DNA from: Cocos nucifera
Lineage: Eukaryota; Streptophyta; Magnoliopsida; Arecales; Arecaceae
NCBI GenBank assembly: GCA_006176705.1
Contig: QRFJ01000375.1
Location: 682,001 to 746,000, forward strand
Direction of reading: 5' to 3'
DNA: 64,000 nucleotides
The position numbers and the translations under genes were made by a program. The notes below the pieces were generated by a model that saw only the letters and a program-made list of their open reading frames with translations, had not been told where the DNA came from and ran no database searches. Position 1 is the first letter of the stretch. Each line of letters starts with the position of its first letter. Below are positions 22,413 through 34,463 of the stretch, one piece after another.

Positions 22413-23397
22413 TGTTGGGGATAAACTCCGCTCCTGTCGAAGCCCAGTTCGGTGCTCAACCTGACGCAACCGGTAGCCACGGAAGAGCTTCAACGGATGG
22501 GTCTTGGTCGAACTCCTACAGCTGGCCAAACTGCCTAGCAACCGAGCTCCTTCAATCTCTCAATGGTCGGGCTTTAGCCAAACTCCTCAGCGACCGAGCT
22601 TTAGTTGGATTCCCGCAAGAGCCGAACTCTCTCCGCGCTCCTCCAGCCAGGCGCCTGCGAGAGCCAAACTCCCTCCAAGCTTCTCCTTCGATCGAACTTT
22701 TTTAGGAGCCAAATTCCTCCTAGACAGCCCCTTCGACCGAACTTCTTCAGGAGTCGGACTCTTCCCATATATCTCCTTCGGCCAACCGAGCTCCTATCGA
22801 ACTCCCAGCGATCGAGTCTTAGCCGTGCACCTCCAGCCAGACGCCTACGAGAGCCAAACTCCTTCTGAGCTTCCTCTTGAGGAGTCCGAACTCCTCCAAA
22901 ATGGGTACACATCCAAGTCCTTCAACCCTTCATTCGACCCTGAGCAGCTTAGTATCAAGACAGCTGCAGTCATCACCATCAGTCCACCACAAGCGACAGC
23001 GACCCACTACCAGGTGGCGATGGCTGTCACCATCAATCCACTACAGACGGCGCCTTCCCCTAGGACTGACTCCATCGGACCTCGAGCGGCCCATCAGCAT
23101 GCGGCTACAGTTGTCACATCAAGCTTCGCCTATAAAAAGGACCCTTCAGATATGCTAACTCGAATCTCTGATCTCTAAGCTTTAAGCTCTAAGCTCCCCT
23201 CTTCTTCTCTAAGCTTTGTGGAACTCATTTTCGAGCACTCCATTCCTATTGGCCAGAGCTAACTTGATCGTCGGAGGGTCCTGCCGGAGCCACCCCCCAC
23301 TAGCTTCGGATGGGACTTTATTTTGCAGGTCCCCAGTAGCGACCTCGTCCACCTCCGCTCCAGCTGCTTCCGACGACAATCAGTTTCTACGTCAACA
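22413..23397 (+). repeat. T3 LTR B (985 bp)
   Basis: TGTTGGGG start and GTCAACA end. A TATA box (TATAAAAAGG) is at 23131-23140. It serves as 3' LTR of the gag-bearing unit and as 5' LTR of the collapsed unit to its right. Confidence 0.9.
23131..23140 (+). promoter_or_regulatory. LTR B TATA box
   Basis: TATAAAAAGG after CGCC; same relative position as in LTRs A and C. Confidence 0.65.
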
Positions 23398-23464
23398 GAT
23401 TTGGCAGTCGCCTTTTCTGCACTCTCTTCCTTCGAGTTTCGAACTCGAGAATGGGAGGGACTAT
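23398..23464 (+). other. 67-bp linker between LTRs B and C
   Basis: It starts GATTTGGC, the first bases of the primer site region, and passes straight into AGTCGCCTTTTCTGCACTC, which parallels the sequence just before the LTR B polypurine tract (22351-22412). It ends GGGAGGGACTAT. The whole internal region between primer site and 3' end has been lost. Confidence 0.85.
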
Positions 23465-24434
23465 TGTTGGGGATAAATCCCGCTCCTATTGAAGTTCAGT
23501 TCGGTGCTCAGCTTGATGCAATCGATAGCCACGGAAGAGCTTCAGTGGGCAGGCCTTGATCGAACTCCTACAACCGATCGAACTGCTTAGCGGTCAGGCT
23601 CCTTCGAACTCTCAGCGATCGAGCTTTAGCCGAACTCCTCAGCGGTCGAGCTTCAGTTGGATTCCCGTAAGAGCCAAACTCTCTCCACGCTCCTCCAGCT
23701 AGGCGCCTGTGGGAGTCGAACTCCCTCCAAGCTTTTTCTTCGATCGGATATTTTCAGGAGCCGGACTCCTCCCAGACAGCCCCTTCGACTGGACTTCTTC
23801 AGGAGCCGAACTCTTTTCAGACATCTCCTTCGGTCGGTCAAGCTCCTACCGAACTCCCAGCGTCGAGTCTTAGCCACGCACCTCCAGTCAGACGCCTACG
23901 GGAGCTGAATTCCTTCCGAGCTTCGTCTTGAGGAGTCCGAACTCCTTCGAAATGGGTACATATCCAAGTCCTTCAACCCTTCATTCGGCCTCGAGCGGCT
24001 CAGTATCAAGACAGCTGCAGCCATCACCATCAGTCCGCCGCAAGCGACAGCGACCCGCTACCAGACAGCGATGGCTATCATCATCAACCTGCTATAGACA
24101 GCGCCTTTCTCTGACTCCGTCAGACCTCGAGCGGCTCGCCAGCACACGGCTACAGCTGTCATGATCAAGCTCCGCCTATAAAAAAATCCTCCAAATACGC
24201 TAACTCAAATCTCTGATCTCTAAGCCCTAAGCTCTCCTTTTCTTCCTAAGCTCTATGGAACTCATTCCCGAGCACTCCATTCCTGTTAGCCAGAGCTGAC
24301 TTGATCGTCGGAGGGTCCTGCCAGAGCCACCCCCCATCGACTTCGGATGGGACTTTGTTTTGCAGGTCCCCGACGGCGACCTCGTTCACCTCCGCTCCAG
24401 CTGCTTCCAACGATGATCAATTTCTGCGTCAACC
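23465..24434 (+). repeat. T3 LTR C (970 bp)
   Basis: TGTTGGGGATAAATCC start; the end reads GCGTCAACC before ATACT. A TATA box is at 24177-24186. It aligns with LTRs A and B over its length. Confidence 0.85.
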
Positions 24435-25130
24435 ATACTATTATTATATTATAAAAATATAATTTGATATATTAATAACTAATAATAATATTATATTATT
24501 ATATTATAATAATATAATATAATATGTTATATTATAATTTATTATTAAATTAGGTTATAATCTATTAGCATTATATATTACATCATAATTACAATAATAT
24601 TATTTTATATTATAATTTTGTATTACATTATATGATGATAATAATAATATAATATTTTAAAATATAATTATATTTATGTTATAAATTAATAAATATCTAT
24701 AAGATTTATATATATAATATAATTATAATATATATATATATATATATAATTATTTATTATAATTTTATTACTAATATATTATTTTACATTATAAATTATC
24801 TAACAATTATAATATTATTATATTATATTATAATATTATGTTATATTATATGATAATAATATTATATAATATAATAATAATTTAATATATAATATTATAT
24901 TATATTATTTTTAATTATATAATATTATATAATATCTTTTATTATTATTTTATCATATTAAAAATATTTTTTTATTTTATTTGCCAAACATATGTTAAAG
25001 TTCTAAAGCATGTTATAAATATAGTTACTAAATAGTAAATAATTTTTTATAAAAATTTTAATTTTAAAAACTCTACTACCAACAGCAATTCTAAATAGAG
25101 CCCACGTCATCTTCCTTAAATTGCTTCTAA
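24435..25130. other. AT-rich repeat, right of T3
   Basis: 24440-24600 parallels 17455-17640 (TATAATTTGATAT, then a run of AATA/TTAT motifs, then TACATCATAATTA). It becomes less AT-rich after 24980 (TTTGCCAAACATATG, then CTCTACTACCAACAGC). That tail resembles ends of AT-rich nonautonomous DNA elements, but no clear terminal repeats were paired. No gene. Confidence 0.5.
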
Positions 25131-25203
25131 TTATTGTTCTTTTCTTTTTAAGTTTATTCTTGAAATCTCTTGGAAATCTCCTTTTCGATTTAAGAAGTTT
25201 TGA

Positions 25204-25900
25204 TTGTATTATCCCCATTCAGGAGACATTGTTTGCACTGCATTAAATATCCCTATTAGTGATGCTATGTATTGTATGACCAGAAGATTGGAACTATTTA
25301 AAAGAAGGTTGAGATCATGGAATAGGCGGGTATTGGGTAATATTTGTATAGGACTAGAGGAAGCTGAAAAAGTGATACTTGAGTTACAAAAGGAGTGTGA
25401 TGAGGGAAGTTTTTTTTATCGTGATTTATTTGTTTTCCACTCTAATCTTGCTCAACATAACTTGTATGCCAACAAGAAACCATGTGGAGATAAAAATGAA
25501 AAATTACATGACTTAAGGAGGGGGATAGGACTATGAGATTTTTTTCATTACGCTTATTCGGTTGGAGAAGAAATAGAATATGTTTTCTTAAAGCTGGTAA
25601 CAGTAATAATGTTGAGGATGACAATGATATTAGAAATGAGTTATTTAATTTTTTTAGTACCATATGGCAGAGTGATGAGAATAGATCCGGCTACTTTTCT
25701 ACCACCTAATACTATTTTATCGGAAGCTGATATTGAGATGCTTCTTAGGGAGGTTTCACAGGTTGTAGTTGACTCCCAACTACATTCTATGTTAAGGGAT
25801 AAAGCTCGCGGGCCCTGATGATTTTCCACATTTTTTCTTGAAATATTATTAGTCCATTATTCAGAGCGATCTGTATTTGGATGTGCACATTTTTTCTATT
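25204..25900 (+). pseudogene. L1-type LINE fragment (ORF2, endonuclease-RT linker to early RT)
   Basis: RLELFKRRLRSWNRRVLGNI and the following coiled stretch match the region between endonuclease and RT of plant L1 elements. LKEGDR at ~25515 and KARGPDDFPHFFLKYYWS at ~25800-25855 in other frames correspond to the conserved KAPGPDG-type start of RT. Frameshifts separate the pieces. The rest of RT and a poly-A tail were not found. Confidence 0.8.
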
Positions 25901-26959
25901 GCATGAATAATTGTATGAATATATATAGATGTGTACCAGTTAACACTTGATATTTATGATTGTATGGATATATATATTTTTCTTATTGCATAAGCAAATT
26001 ATTCACTATTATGATATATGTACCAACATATTTTTCGGGATCATTATTGACCAAAAAAAAAAAGTATATGAAGATATTTAATGCATTGAACGATAAATAT
26101 ATCCATTCATGGCTTAATAACACTCATTATATAAAGATCCCAAAAGTTTTGATTACTGACATTAAGCCTCCAAAAGTTACCAAAAAGAACATTGAGATCC
26201 CACAAGTTTTCGTATAAAGTGAACTACTTTAGATCCTCGTTCTTAGCACTCCACTTCAGTGCCAATACAGCATCAGACACTCTATCAAATAGTTTTTCCT
26301 CCCTTCGCAGATACGGAGCTCAGTTTGTTCATGTAGTCTCTTGTATGTGGTGATGGTGGGGGAATCATATAATTAAAAAAATCCACTTCTTTCCTGTATT
26401 AAGAAATTAAAGAAATGGATGAGCTATGGATGATAAAAATCAAAAAAAAATTAGGAGGCTTGCTTCCTCAAAAATGGAGCAGCTAAAAAACTTTTGGCTA
26501 GCATTAGCCGTAGTCCATAAGGTCTTCATAGATGCCCTAAACCCCCAATCACAATACATTATGGTGTTTTGGCTAGAGCATTTGGTGGAGGAGGCATGGC
26601 TGCTAGTGATCAAAATCATTATAGTCTAAATTTTCATCTCTTCCTTCGATCTATTCTCTCCTTTCTACGTCTTGTACGCTTGATTTATGCTCCAATCTCT
26701 CCCTCCCTCTTCTTTTCCACTTCTCGAAAGAGCACTTATGGTATTTTATAAGATTTAACTTTTTAGATAACCCTCATGTTATATAACCCTCATGTTATAA
26801 TATAATCTAACGAAGATAGATGGCTGAAACTCTTTGCAACATTTTTAAAGTTTTGGAATTCTTTTAAAACTTTTTTTCTTTTAAGATCCAAGTATAAATA
26901 GGTCAAAATTCAATTAGTGTTGCTATAAATTTCTCAAAAAAAAATATTCCTGAGGACTC
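25901..26959. other. Unassigned stretch
   Basis: AT-rich sequence with short open frames (e.g. 25960-26217, 26426-26629) that show no motif I recognise. No repeat or splice structure convinced me. Confidence 0.4.
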
Positions 26960-27954
26960 TGAAGATGTATGCTACCGACTCCATGGCTTCCTATTCAACT
27001 ACAAGCCTAGACATTGCTCTCAGCCAAAAAACAAGTCTACCGATACCAGCATTCCATGCACCAGATTGCTACCCAGACAATCGCTCCTATGTAGTATTAG
27101 TAACTTCTGCATCTTCTTAATGAGTTTAATAAACCATCTACATGCTAGACCAATCTTGTAAGGAATTTTAGATATTTTGTTTGCTCTACATGGTCATCCT
27201 TTTGGATTATATTACAACTGCAACTGATCATATGGTCTCCATCCCAGACCTCTTATGTTCCATTGTGACACATCCTACGGCTCATCTTACCCCTTAAATT
27301 TGTTATGGGTATTCCTTACAAGCTCACACATGACATAAATTTTCTCCGGCCTTTGTGTTTTAGGGATCTCTTAACTAGGAAGGAGATTGATTAGGATAAT
27401 GAACGTGGGGGTTTATACTTGAAAATGAATATGCATGTGCATCATTTTCAGCATCTACATTGTTTGATTTATAGCGTAGGCATCTTGGACACCGCTCTCA
27501 TAAGCGGCTGTATAAACCATGTACCGTTCGTTCCCTCTCTCCACTAATGATAACACTATTTGTGACATTTGCCCAAAAGCAAAACAATCTCATTGGCCAT
27601 TTTTTAATACTTCGATTAAATGTACCGCGCCTTTTCAATTTATTTGGAGCAGTTATTCCATGGCTTCTACTAATTGTGCTCGTTTTTTCTTAACCATTAT
27701 TGGTGATTGTTCTCAGACACTTTTAAAGCATTTCAAATTTAAAACTTTTTTCATATTACAATATTTTTATGCATGTCCAACATCAATAATGGTTACCCCA
27801 TTATATAGATTCGCTCCAATAATAGCTCGGCATTTTTTTCCAATCAAATCAAAAGTTAATTCTTGTATGAGGCGATATACACCGAAGAATCCCAATAAAA
27901 TATCATTACGTCGATGGTACACAATTTTTTAGCTGAACTAGGCCCTTTCGCAAA
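26960..27954 (+). pseudogene. C4: copia gag/integrase fragment
   Basis: CYRLHGFLFNYKPRHC at ~26968 is the post-knuckle segment of copia gag. LGHRSHKRLYKPC at ~27483 is the GAG-pre-integrase motif, and CDICPKAKQSHWPFFNTS at ~27560 begins integrase. Frameshifts and stops are frequent. No LTR was recognised. The fragment ends at the T4 insertion. Confidence 0.75.
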
Positions 27955-27959
27955 GATTT
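27955..27959 (+). other. T4 target-site duplication, left copy (GATTT)
   Basis: GATTT precedes LTR E and the same five bases follow LTR F at 51265-51269. Confidence 0.75.
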
Positions 27960-28676
27960 TGCTGGGGTTATTGAATTTGCTCCTCCTAATTTGATATCTA
28001 TACTATGACTTATAGTCAAAATCACCGATTGAACGAGGGATAATGTCCAAACTTCAATTGAAGTCTGATTTTGCCGATTATAAATCAAAAATAAAACTCA
28101 GACGACTCACCACCGAACAAACCAATTATCAACTGGCCTTCATGCCCAACTCATAGTCGGTGACCAAATTAGCAACCAACTATCAATCAACAAACCAATT
28201 AATAGTCGGTAACTTTCAACTGATTTTCCTAATGAACAAAACGACTCAGACAACCGACTAATCATCAACTCACAGTCAATCGATATAATAATGACACTGA
28301 CATATAATCAGCATAAGATTTACTGACATATAGTCGGCATATTATAAACTGCCAGTGCAAAGCGTGCATAACTGCAATTCATGGAGTTTAACTATTCATC
28401 CCACGATCAGATAACATCAAAATAAACGGGACTCACATGCCAAACCGTTACAAACAATTACCAATAATTTGCTTATAAAAGAAAAGTAAATAAACGATAT
28501 TTGTAAGACAAATATGGGAGATACTCTAACAATTTTAACTCTATTTATCTATTCGACTACTCCTCCACTGACTTAAGCATCAAAGAGTCCGCATCGAAAA
28601 TGCTTTCGGTCAGTGTGGACTTCTTTCACATACGATCTCCTCCAACGACTGGCACATTAAAGAAATGGCCGCAACA
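27960..28676 (+). repeat. T4 5' LTR (LTR E, 717 bp)
   Basis: TGCTGGGGTTATTG start, GCCGCAACA end. It shares long stretches with 50526-51264, for example ACTATGACTTATAGTC and ACATATAGTCGGCATATTAT. TATA box TATAAAAG at 28474-28481. Confidence 0.85.
28474..28481 (+). promoter_or_regulatory. LTR E TATA box
   Basis: TATAAAAG after TTTGCT; the LTR F copy at 51062-51070 is TATAAAAGG in the same context. Confidence 0.6.
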
Positions 28677-28700
28677 GATTACGCGCCAGGTGGGAGGGAA
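28677..28700 (+). other. T4 primer binding site
   Basis: GATTACGCGCCAGGTGGGAG directly follows the LTR end; comparable to the T3 site at 18804. Confidence 0.6.
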
Positions 28701-28711
28701 TCCATACTATA

Positions 28712-30020
28712 ATGGCAAATACACGAGCTCAAAACATCAATGGTTGTAGCAGACAATCTTCCCACCCGAAAGATCCTCCTCCTATGGTAGAGCCCAATTC
28801 TTCACATCCAGCCATTACAGCAGACGCCCAAACTCAACAACTCGCTGCACTGATGCATCAAACGAGAGTTTTAATGAAAGTGATGCATAGCCTCCAATAG
28901 CAACAATAACAATCGATGGCGGAAGAGCCGACGGCACATACAATGCCATCCAGACACAATGCCGTGCTCCACGATGATCCTTGTCTCCCTCATTAGAACA
29001 ATGATCGGCATGGCATTCCCATCATGCTGAGCCATCACCATCCCAACATTCACATCATGCTACCTGCCATACACGACGGTCTCCTCTTCGATGTAGTATT
29101 AAGAAATGGAAGAAACCATGTCTACCATCAACTTCCAAATCCTTGAGCTCTTCAAGTTCTACCCCTAAATTCTTGCAAAAGCTGCGGCTCGACAACTGCG
29201 AACGTAAATTCAAAGAAATCGACCATCAACTCATCCGATTATGGATGACAATCAAGAGGGTCCAAGCTACCTCAGCATCCGCACAGCCCCCCATTTTTTC
29301 GACACATCATGAATGAGCCCATTCCATCTCGATTCAAGATGCTGCAAATAGAGTCGTACGATAGCTCGACAGACCCAATTGATCATCTGAAGAGTTATAA
29401 AACTCTCATAATGATTCAAGGAGCTTCCAATGCCTTCTTATGCAAAGGCTTCTCGGTAACTATTTGGAAGGTTGCTTAGGCCTGATATTTTGGGCTTCAG
29501 CTGAGAAGCAACACTACTTCGATCAGCTCAAAGATTCGTTCATGGCACGTTTTAGCACCAGCCGAAGGATGCTGCAAACCTCCGATAGTCTCTTCTCCAT
29601 AAAATAAAATGAAGAAGAGACATTACGAAACTTCGTGGCATAATTCAACATTGTCATACTCAAGGTCAAAAACCTGAATAAATATAGAGCCATTTCGACC
29701 ATGAAAAGAGGTTTGAGAGGGCCCAAGTTTACTTATTCCCTGGATAAAAATCACCCTCGAACATATGCTGAACTTCTAGAGCGCGCATTCAAACATATTC
29801 GCATGAATGAAGATGCTACTGACCGACGCCAGTCAAACAAAAAGATCAGAAAAAGAAGTAGAAGAAGAGTAGAGCTCCTGCTAAACTCAGCCGGCAACTG
29901 ACCGCCATCCTAATAGAAAAGGCCGAATAAATACGGCACTAAATATGACTCCTATACTCCGCTGACTGCTCCTCGTGCGCAAATTCTGATGGAAATCGAA
30001 GGAGTAGACTACCTCCAACA
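28712..30020 (+). pseudogene. T4 gag remnant
   Basis: MANTRAQNINGCSRQ starts at 28712. The conserved retrotransposon gag domain appears around 29330-29520 (SRFKMLQIESYDSSTDPIDH, then HLKSYKTLIMIQGASNAFLC). Stops and frameshifts break it repeatedly. No zinc knuckle was found, as is usual in Tat gag. Confidence 0.75.
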
Positions 30021-30529
30021 CCCCCACCAATGAAAGCCTCGACAAGAAGCAAGGATAGAAAGTACTGTTGGTTTCATCGTGATCACGATCATGACACCGA
30101 ACAGTACATCCAACTCAAGGATGAAATCGAAGCCCTGATTCATTGAGGCTTCCTCGGTAGGTATCGGTGTGATCCTCCAACTCAACCTCCTGCCGATCGA
30201 CAACCTCAGCACCAACTTAAGAAAATGCATGATAACCAAGCAATGATAGGAGTCATCAATATGATTTTCGGACAATCGAGGGATTGAGGGGTAACTTTCG
30301 AAGAAGAATCGACAAAGAAATGATGCAAAAATAATGTTATTTCCTTTTTGGATGATGATGTATGAAAAATTTAAACTTTCCGTAATGATACTATCGTTGT
30401 TTCGACAACAATAGCTAATTATGATGTAAAAAAAATCCTTATGGATAACAAAAGTTTGACTGACGTTCTTTTTTATTCGACTTTCTTCCAAATACGACTA
30501 CCGATTGATCGACTCAAAAAAATTTCTAC

Positions 30530-30990
30530 ATCTTTAGTCGGTTTTACTAGAGACGCAATCAACATGGAAGGAGAAATTACTATCCCTCTCACTGTAGGGA
30601 TTGAACCATGATAAAATACCATTCTTGTTACATTCACGATTCTTATTACTTTCATGGTTATCCGAATTTCTTTGGCTTATAATGCCATACTTGGACGACT
30701 CGCACTCAATGCACTAAAAGTAATTGTGTCGACTTTCCATCTTCTCATCTGATTCCCAACTCGAGAAGGAATAGGCAAAATGCGTGGGGATCAACGACTG
30801 GCCAGACGTTGCTTCATGATTTCCACTAAATGTGCTAAGCCCGAAGATCCTCTAACGATCGATAAACTCAATCACAGAAAAAATAAAGAAAGGGATGAAC
30901 CAGCGAAACAACTGATGATGATAACATTAAAAGAGGAAGATCCAACAAAAATCGTTTCGATCAGATCATAGCTGTCTAACCTAGAGTGAA
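30530..30990 (+). pseudogene. T4 protease region remnant
   Basis: GEITIPLTVG-like sequence at ~30570, AYNAILGRLALNALK-like at ~30680, and MRGDQRLARRCFMIST at 30780 are conserved segments after the aspartic protease in Tat elements. Frame breaks are present. The catalytic DTGS is not preserved in a readable frame. Confidence 0.65.
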
Positions 30991-31049
30991 ACCAATTAAT
31001 AGAATTGCTAAGGGCAAACACCAATATCTTCATTAGGTCGGCAACCAAC

Positions 31050-31913
31050 ATGCCAAGAATTTTCTCAAAAGTAATAACTTACCGACTAAATATCGATCCA
31101 AAAGTTAAACCGGTGAGACAAAAGAAAAGACCTTTCGCCCTCGAAAGACAAAAAGATCATTGATGAAGAGGTTGACAAACTCCTCACTACCGACTTCATC
31201 AAAGAAACTATCCCGACTAGCTCGCTAATGTCATGATAGTAAGAAAAGCCAATGAAAAATGATGAATCTGCATCGAGTATACCAACTTAGATGAAGCCTG
31301 TCCGAAGGACAACTTTCCTTTGCCAAAAATTGATCAGCTAGTCGATGCAATATCGGAAAACTAATTATTGACATTCATGGATGCCTTTATGGGTTACAAT
31401 CAAATCTGAATGGAACCGGAAGATGAGAAGCACACAACCTTTATAACTAACAAAGGCATTTACTATTATAAGGTGATGATATTCGATTTAAAAAATGCCA
31501 AAATAAATCATCAATAGTTAGTCAAGAAGGTTTTTAAAAATCAAATCGAGCGAAATATGCAAGTCTACATCGATGACATGTTGGTAAAAAGTGCCCAATC
31601 TTATGACCACGTCCGAGATTTGGAAGTCTTTGATACACTTCGATGACATCGGATGAAGTTAAATCCGACTAAGTGTGCTTTTGGCCTAACTGCCAAAAAA
31701 TTTTTTAGATTTTTTATATCCTAATGAGAAATCGAGGCCAACCCAGAGAAAATTAAGACCATCGATATGAAGAACCCAAGTTCCAAAATGAAGATACAGC
31801 AATTAAATGGAAGAATTATCGCACTCAACTGATTTATCTCGAAGTCGGCTGAAAGGTGTCTTTCTTCAAAACTTTATGACAAATGGACTTCTCAAGGTCA
31901 GATGAATATAAAT
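31050..31913 (+). pseudogene. T4 reverse transcriptase, 5' part, cut by C2
   Basis: DEEVDKLLTTDFIKETIP, DNFPLPKIDQLVDA, TFMDAFMGYNQI and YIDDMLVKSAQSYDH (active-site motif kept, ~31565) are clear RT motifs. Several single-base frameshifts separate them. The frame is cut at 31914 and resumes at 42467. Confidence 0.85.
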
Positions 31914-32860
31914 TATTGAAAATAGTGATCCAAAACCAATCGTCAGCCAATTAATGATTGTACTATTTTTTGTACTTAAATATAAATTATTAATAAATAA
32001 AATTTATTTTGATATTTTATCATCACAAAATCTCACATCTTCTAATGAACTTCTGTGTTGTGGTGATTTTCTTAGAACTATTTAGAATCGACGAAGAAGA
32101 ATTTATCATTTAGTCTTTAAACATATTCATGACCAAATAATACGTTGTTAACAAGGACGACAATATTTATCGAGTATAGATTATTGTATGTCATATGGAT
32201 TGATTGTCCTCTTAACCAAAGAGTGTGTAGACACTGGTATAGCATGCAGATGAGATGTAGGAATATATCTGCACTGAACGTGACCAACTCTGAATCTCTT
32301 CTACTGTCAAGATTTACTCAAATGAAATATTGGTATAAGTGTCCCTCCAACCTGAGATCACCGTGGTGACTTTCAAGCAACTCACTGTGCTTTGATGTCG
32401 GACTACCTAAATTTCTAATTCAGTGATGGAAGATTTCTGGGCATAGTCAAGTACTTAAGAAATTGATACGGGTATCAAGATGGGATTGACCACTTCCGAT
32501 TTCAGGAGCTGTGTTCAATTATGTTTCAATTTAGCAAATCCTTGATGAGGATAGTCCTAGTGAGAAGTCATGAGGCTAATTGTTTTGAGACATGATTTGG
32601 ATGACAATTTAACTTCGAATCATCCTATACACAGAGGTCAAACGAATGAATTATGTGATAACCATATTCACGAAGGTTTTGAGTGTAGCAATTGTAACTA
32701 TTCGACCTATCCAGATATCGAATACCATTGCAAGATGATCATTTTGATTAGTACAAAAATTAATTTCTGTACTACCGACTTAGGTTCGAACCTGCAAGAT
32801 CACACACACTAGCGGTTCCTACTTGATCTAATGGCTGATGAAGAATCCCACTATACTGAA

Positions 32861-33200
32861 ACTCTATAGTCAAGAGTCCCACTGAACTAGAACTCTTCGA
32901 CTGAGAGTCTTACTGCATTAGGACTTTAAGTTCTGATTATCTAGGACTCTATGATCAGGAGTCTTAGTGGACTAAAACTCTATGATCAAGAGTTCCACTG
33001 GACTGGGACTCTTCGACCAAGAGTCCTACTGCTCTAGGACTTTGAGTCCTGCTCTGAAACTCTGTGATCGAGAGTCTAGACTCTGTAATCACGAGTTCTA
33101 CTCATTTCGAACACTGCGATCAAGATTCTTACTAGTTTGGAACTCTTCAATCGAGAATTTCATTTTGATGAGACTCTGTTGTCCGAAACCCATTGGATTT
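32861..33200 (+). repeat. 31-bp hairpin tandem repeats in the C2 5' LTR
   Basis: ACTCT-type starts at 32946, 32977 and 33008 give an exact 31-bp period; more degenerate units lie on both sides. Each unit holds ACTCT, a 7-base centre such as ATGATCA or TCGACCA, then AGAGT, which can form a 5-bp stem. Confidence 0.75.
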
Positions 33201-33749
33201 GAATTCTATATTTATGAGATATTTAATTAGTGATTTGATCGCTAATTAACTCAATTTGATTGAATAATTATTTTTGGATCAAGTCCAACTAAATTAGATT
33301 CAGTTGGATTTGATCCGATTAAATTATGAGATAACCTAATTGCCAAGAAAGTATAATAGCTGATTTGATCGGGGGTTGGACTTATTTAATTCTTGATTTG
33401 ATTAAGAATTAACTGAGCATAATTAAGCCTAAATGAGTTGGATTTAATCTGATCTAATTGAGTCTAACTAATTTAGATTGGATTGGTTTAATTAGATAAA
33501 TAATTATGAGACTAGTTTGACCTAGTCTTCCATGTGCCACCTCACCCTCTTTGCATCATTTTTTTCTCCATAAGAAAGATGTTCTCGTGAATTATTTTCC
33601 ATGCAAAAGAAGGCTTGCACCCTCCCTTCTCACGTCCTAAATGGATGGGCTTGATCTGGTTGTAATTTGAATTCAAATGAGATTTGAATTCAAATGGCAA
33701 ACCACTTCATCCCAACTCTTCCACATGTCATCTTGACTTGTGCACCCTC

Positions 33750-33757
33750 TATAAAAT
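33750..33757 (+). promoter_or_regulatory. C2 5' LTR TATA box
   Basis: TATAAAAT after CACCCTC; conserved at 41771-41778 in the 3' LTR and, inverted, at 56895-56902 in C3. Confidence 0.6.
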
Positions 33758-34450
33758 TCCTAAAATTTTTTCTGGGATCAAGTTTTTTTGAGACTCCTCT
33801 CCTTTGATTCTTGAGCCCTTCCATAGCCTGAAAAAAATAAGAAGAAAAATTGGGAGAGAAAACTAGGTGCCAGGGTTTGAGTGCTATGCTGCCCAAGATC
33901 TTGATCTAGGGTTTCTATTCTTATTTCGCAAGATCTGAGTATCAGATCTTTGTAAGACTTTTTTGAGTACTTCCTTATCCTCTATTCTACACATCCTATT
34001 GATCTGGAGCATCTAAAGTTTTAATGAAGGAAGATTGAAATTGTTCAATCAGATCTAGCTATCAGGAGCGTTCTTCGTCGAGCTAGCACTCAGAAGGAGC
34101 CGATCGGGATCAGAAACTCGTGTGGACCATCCATGGAGGCCAGATACGTATGTGACTACATCACGATGATCAGATCTACCTAATGTTCACACCGATGGTG
34201 ACTCGATTGCAGAGATCATCTACCCATACAAGGTAAAATATTCTGAACACGTAATATAGTAAAAATATTTTACTATTCATTATTCTTATTTTTAGATTTA
34301 ATTGCATGCACATATATTTCATATTAGATCCTGATATTGTAGGATTTATAGATTAGATCTATAACTTTTTAAAATTAATTAAATTAATTTTTATTTTTAC
34401 TATAATTATTTTTTTAAAAAAAATTGAATGTAGAGCTAGCAATCCTTCAA

Positions 34451-34463
34451 TGGTATCAAAGTA
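34451..34463 (+). other. C2 primer binding site (initiator tRNA-Met type)
   Basis: TGGTATCAAAGTA, close to the usual copia site complementary to initiator tRNA-Met, one base after the LTR end. Confidence 0.75.

Larger units (their letters stand above)
17822..24434 (+). mobile_element. T3: composite three-LTR gypsy element without pol
   Basis: Order: LTR A, primer site, decayed gag, 102-bp repeats, gag tail, dyad repeat array, polypurine tract, LTR B, a 67-bp linker, LTR C. Matching 5-bp repeats flank the outer LTRs. No RT, RNase H or integrase sequence was found, so it could only move with help from a related element. Confidence 0.8.
31914..34449 (+). repeat. C2 5' LTR (2536 bp)
   Basis: Starts TATTGAAAATAG and ends AATCCTTCA. 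Parallel to 40012-42466 along its length. Contains a 31-bp hairpin repeat array (32861-33200) and a TATA box (33750-33757). Confidence 0.85.

Noticed and set aside
22504..23178. Plus-strand open frame of 224 codons
   Set aside because: It lies wholly inside LTR B and similar partial frames occur in LTR C; a by-product of GC-rich LTR repeats.
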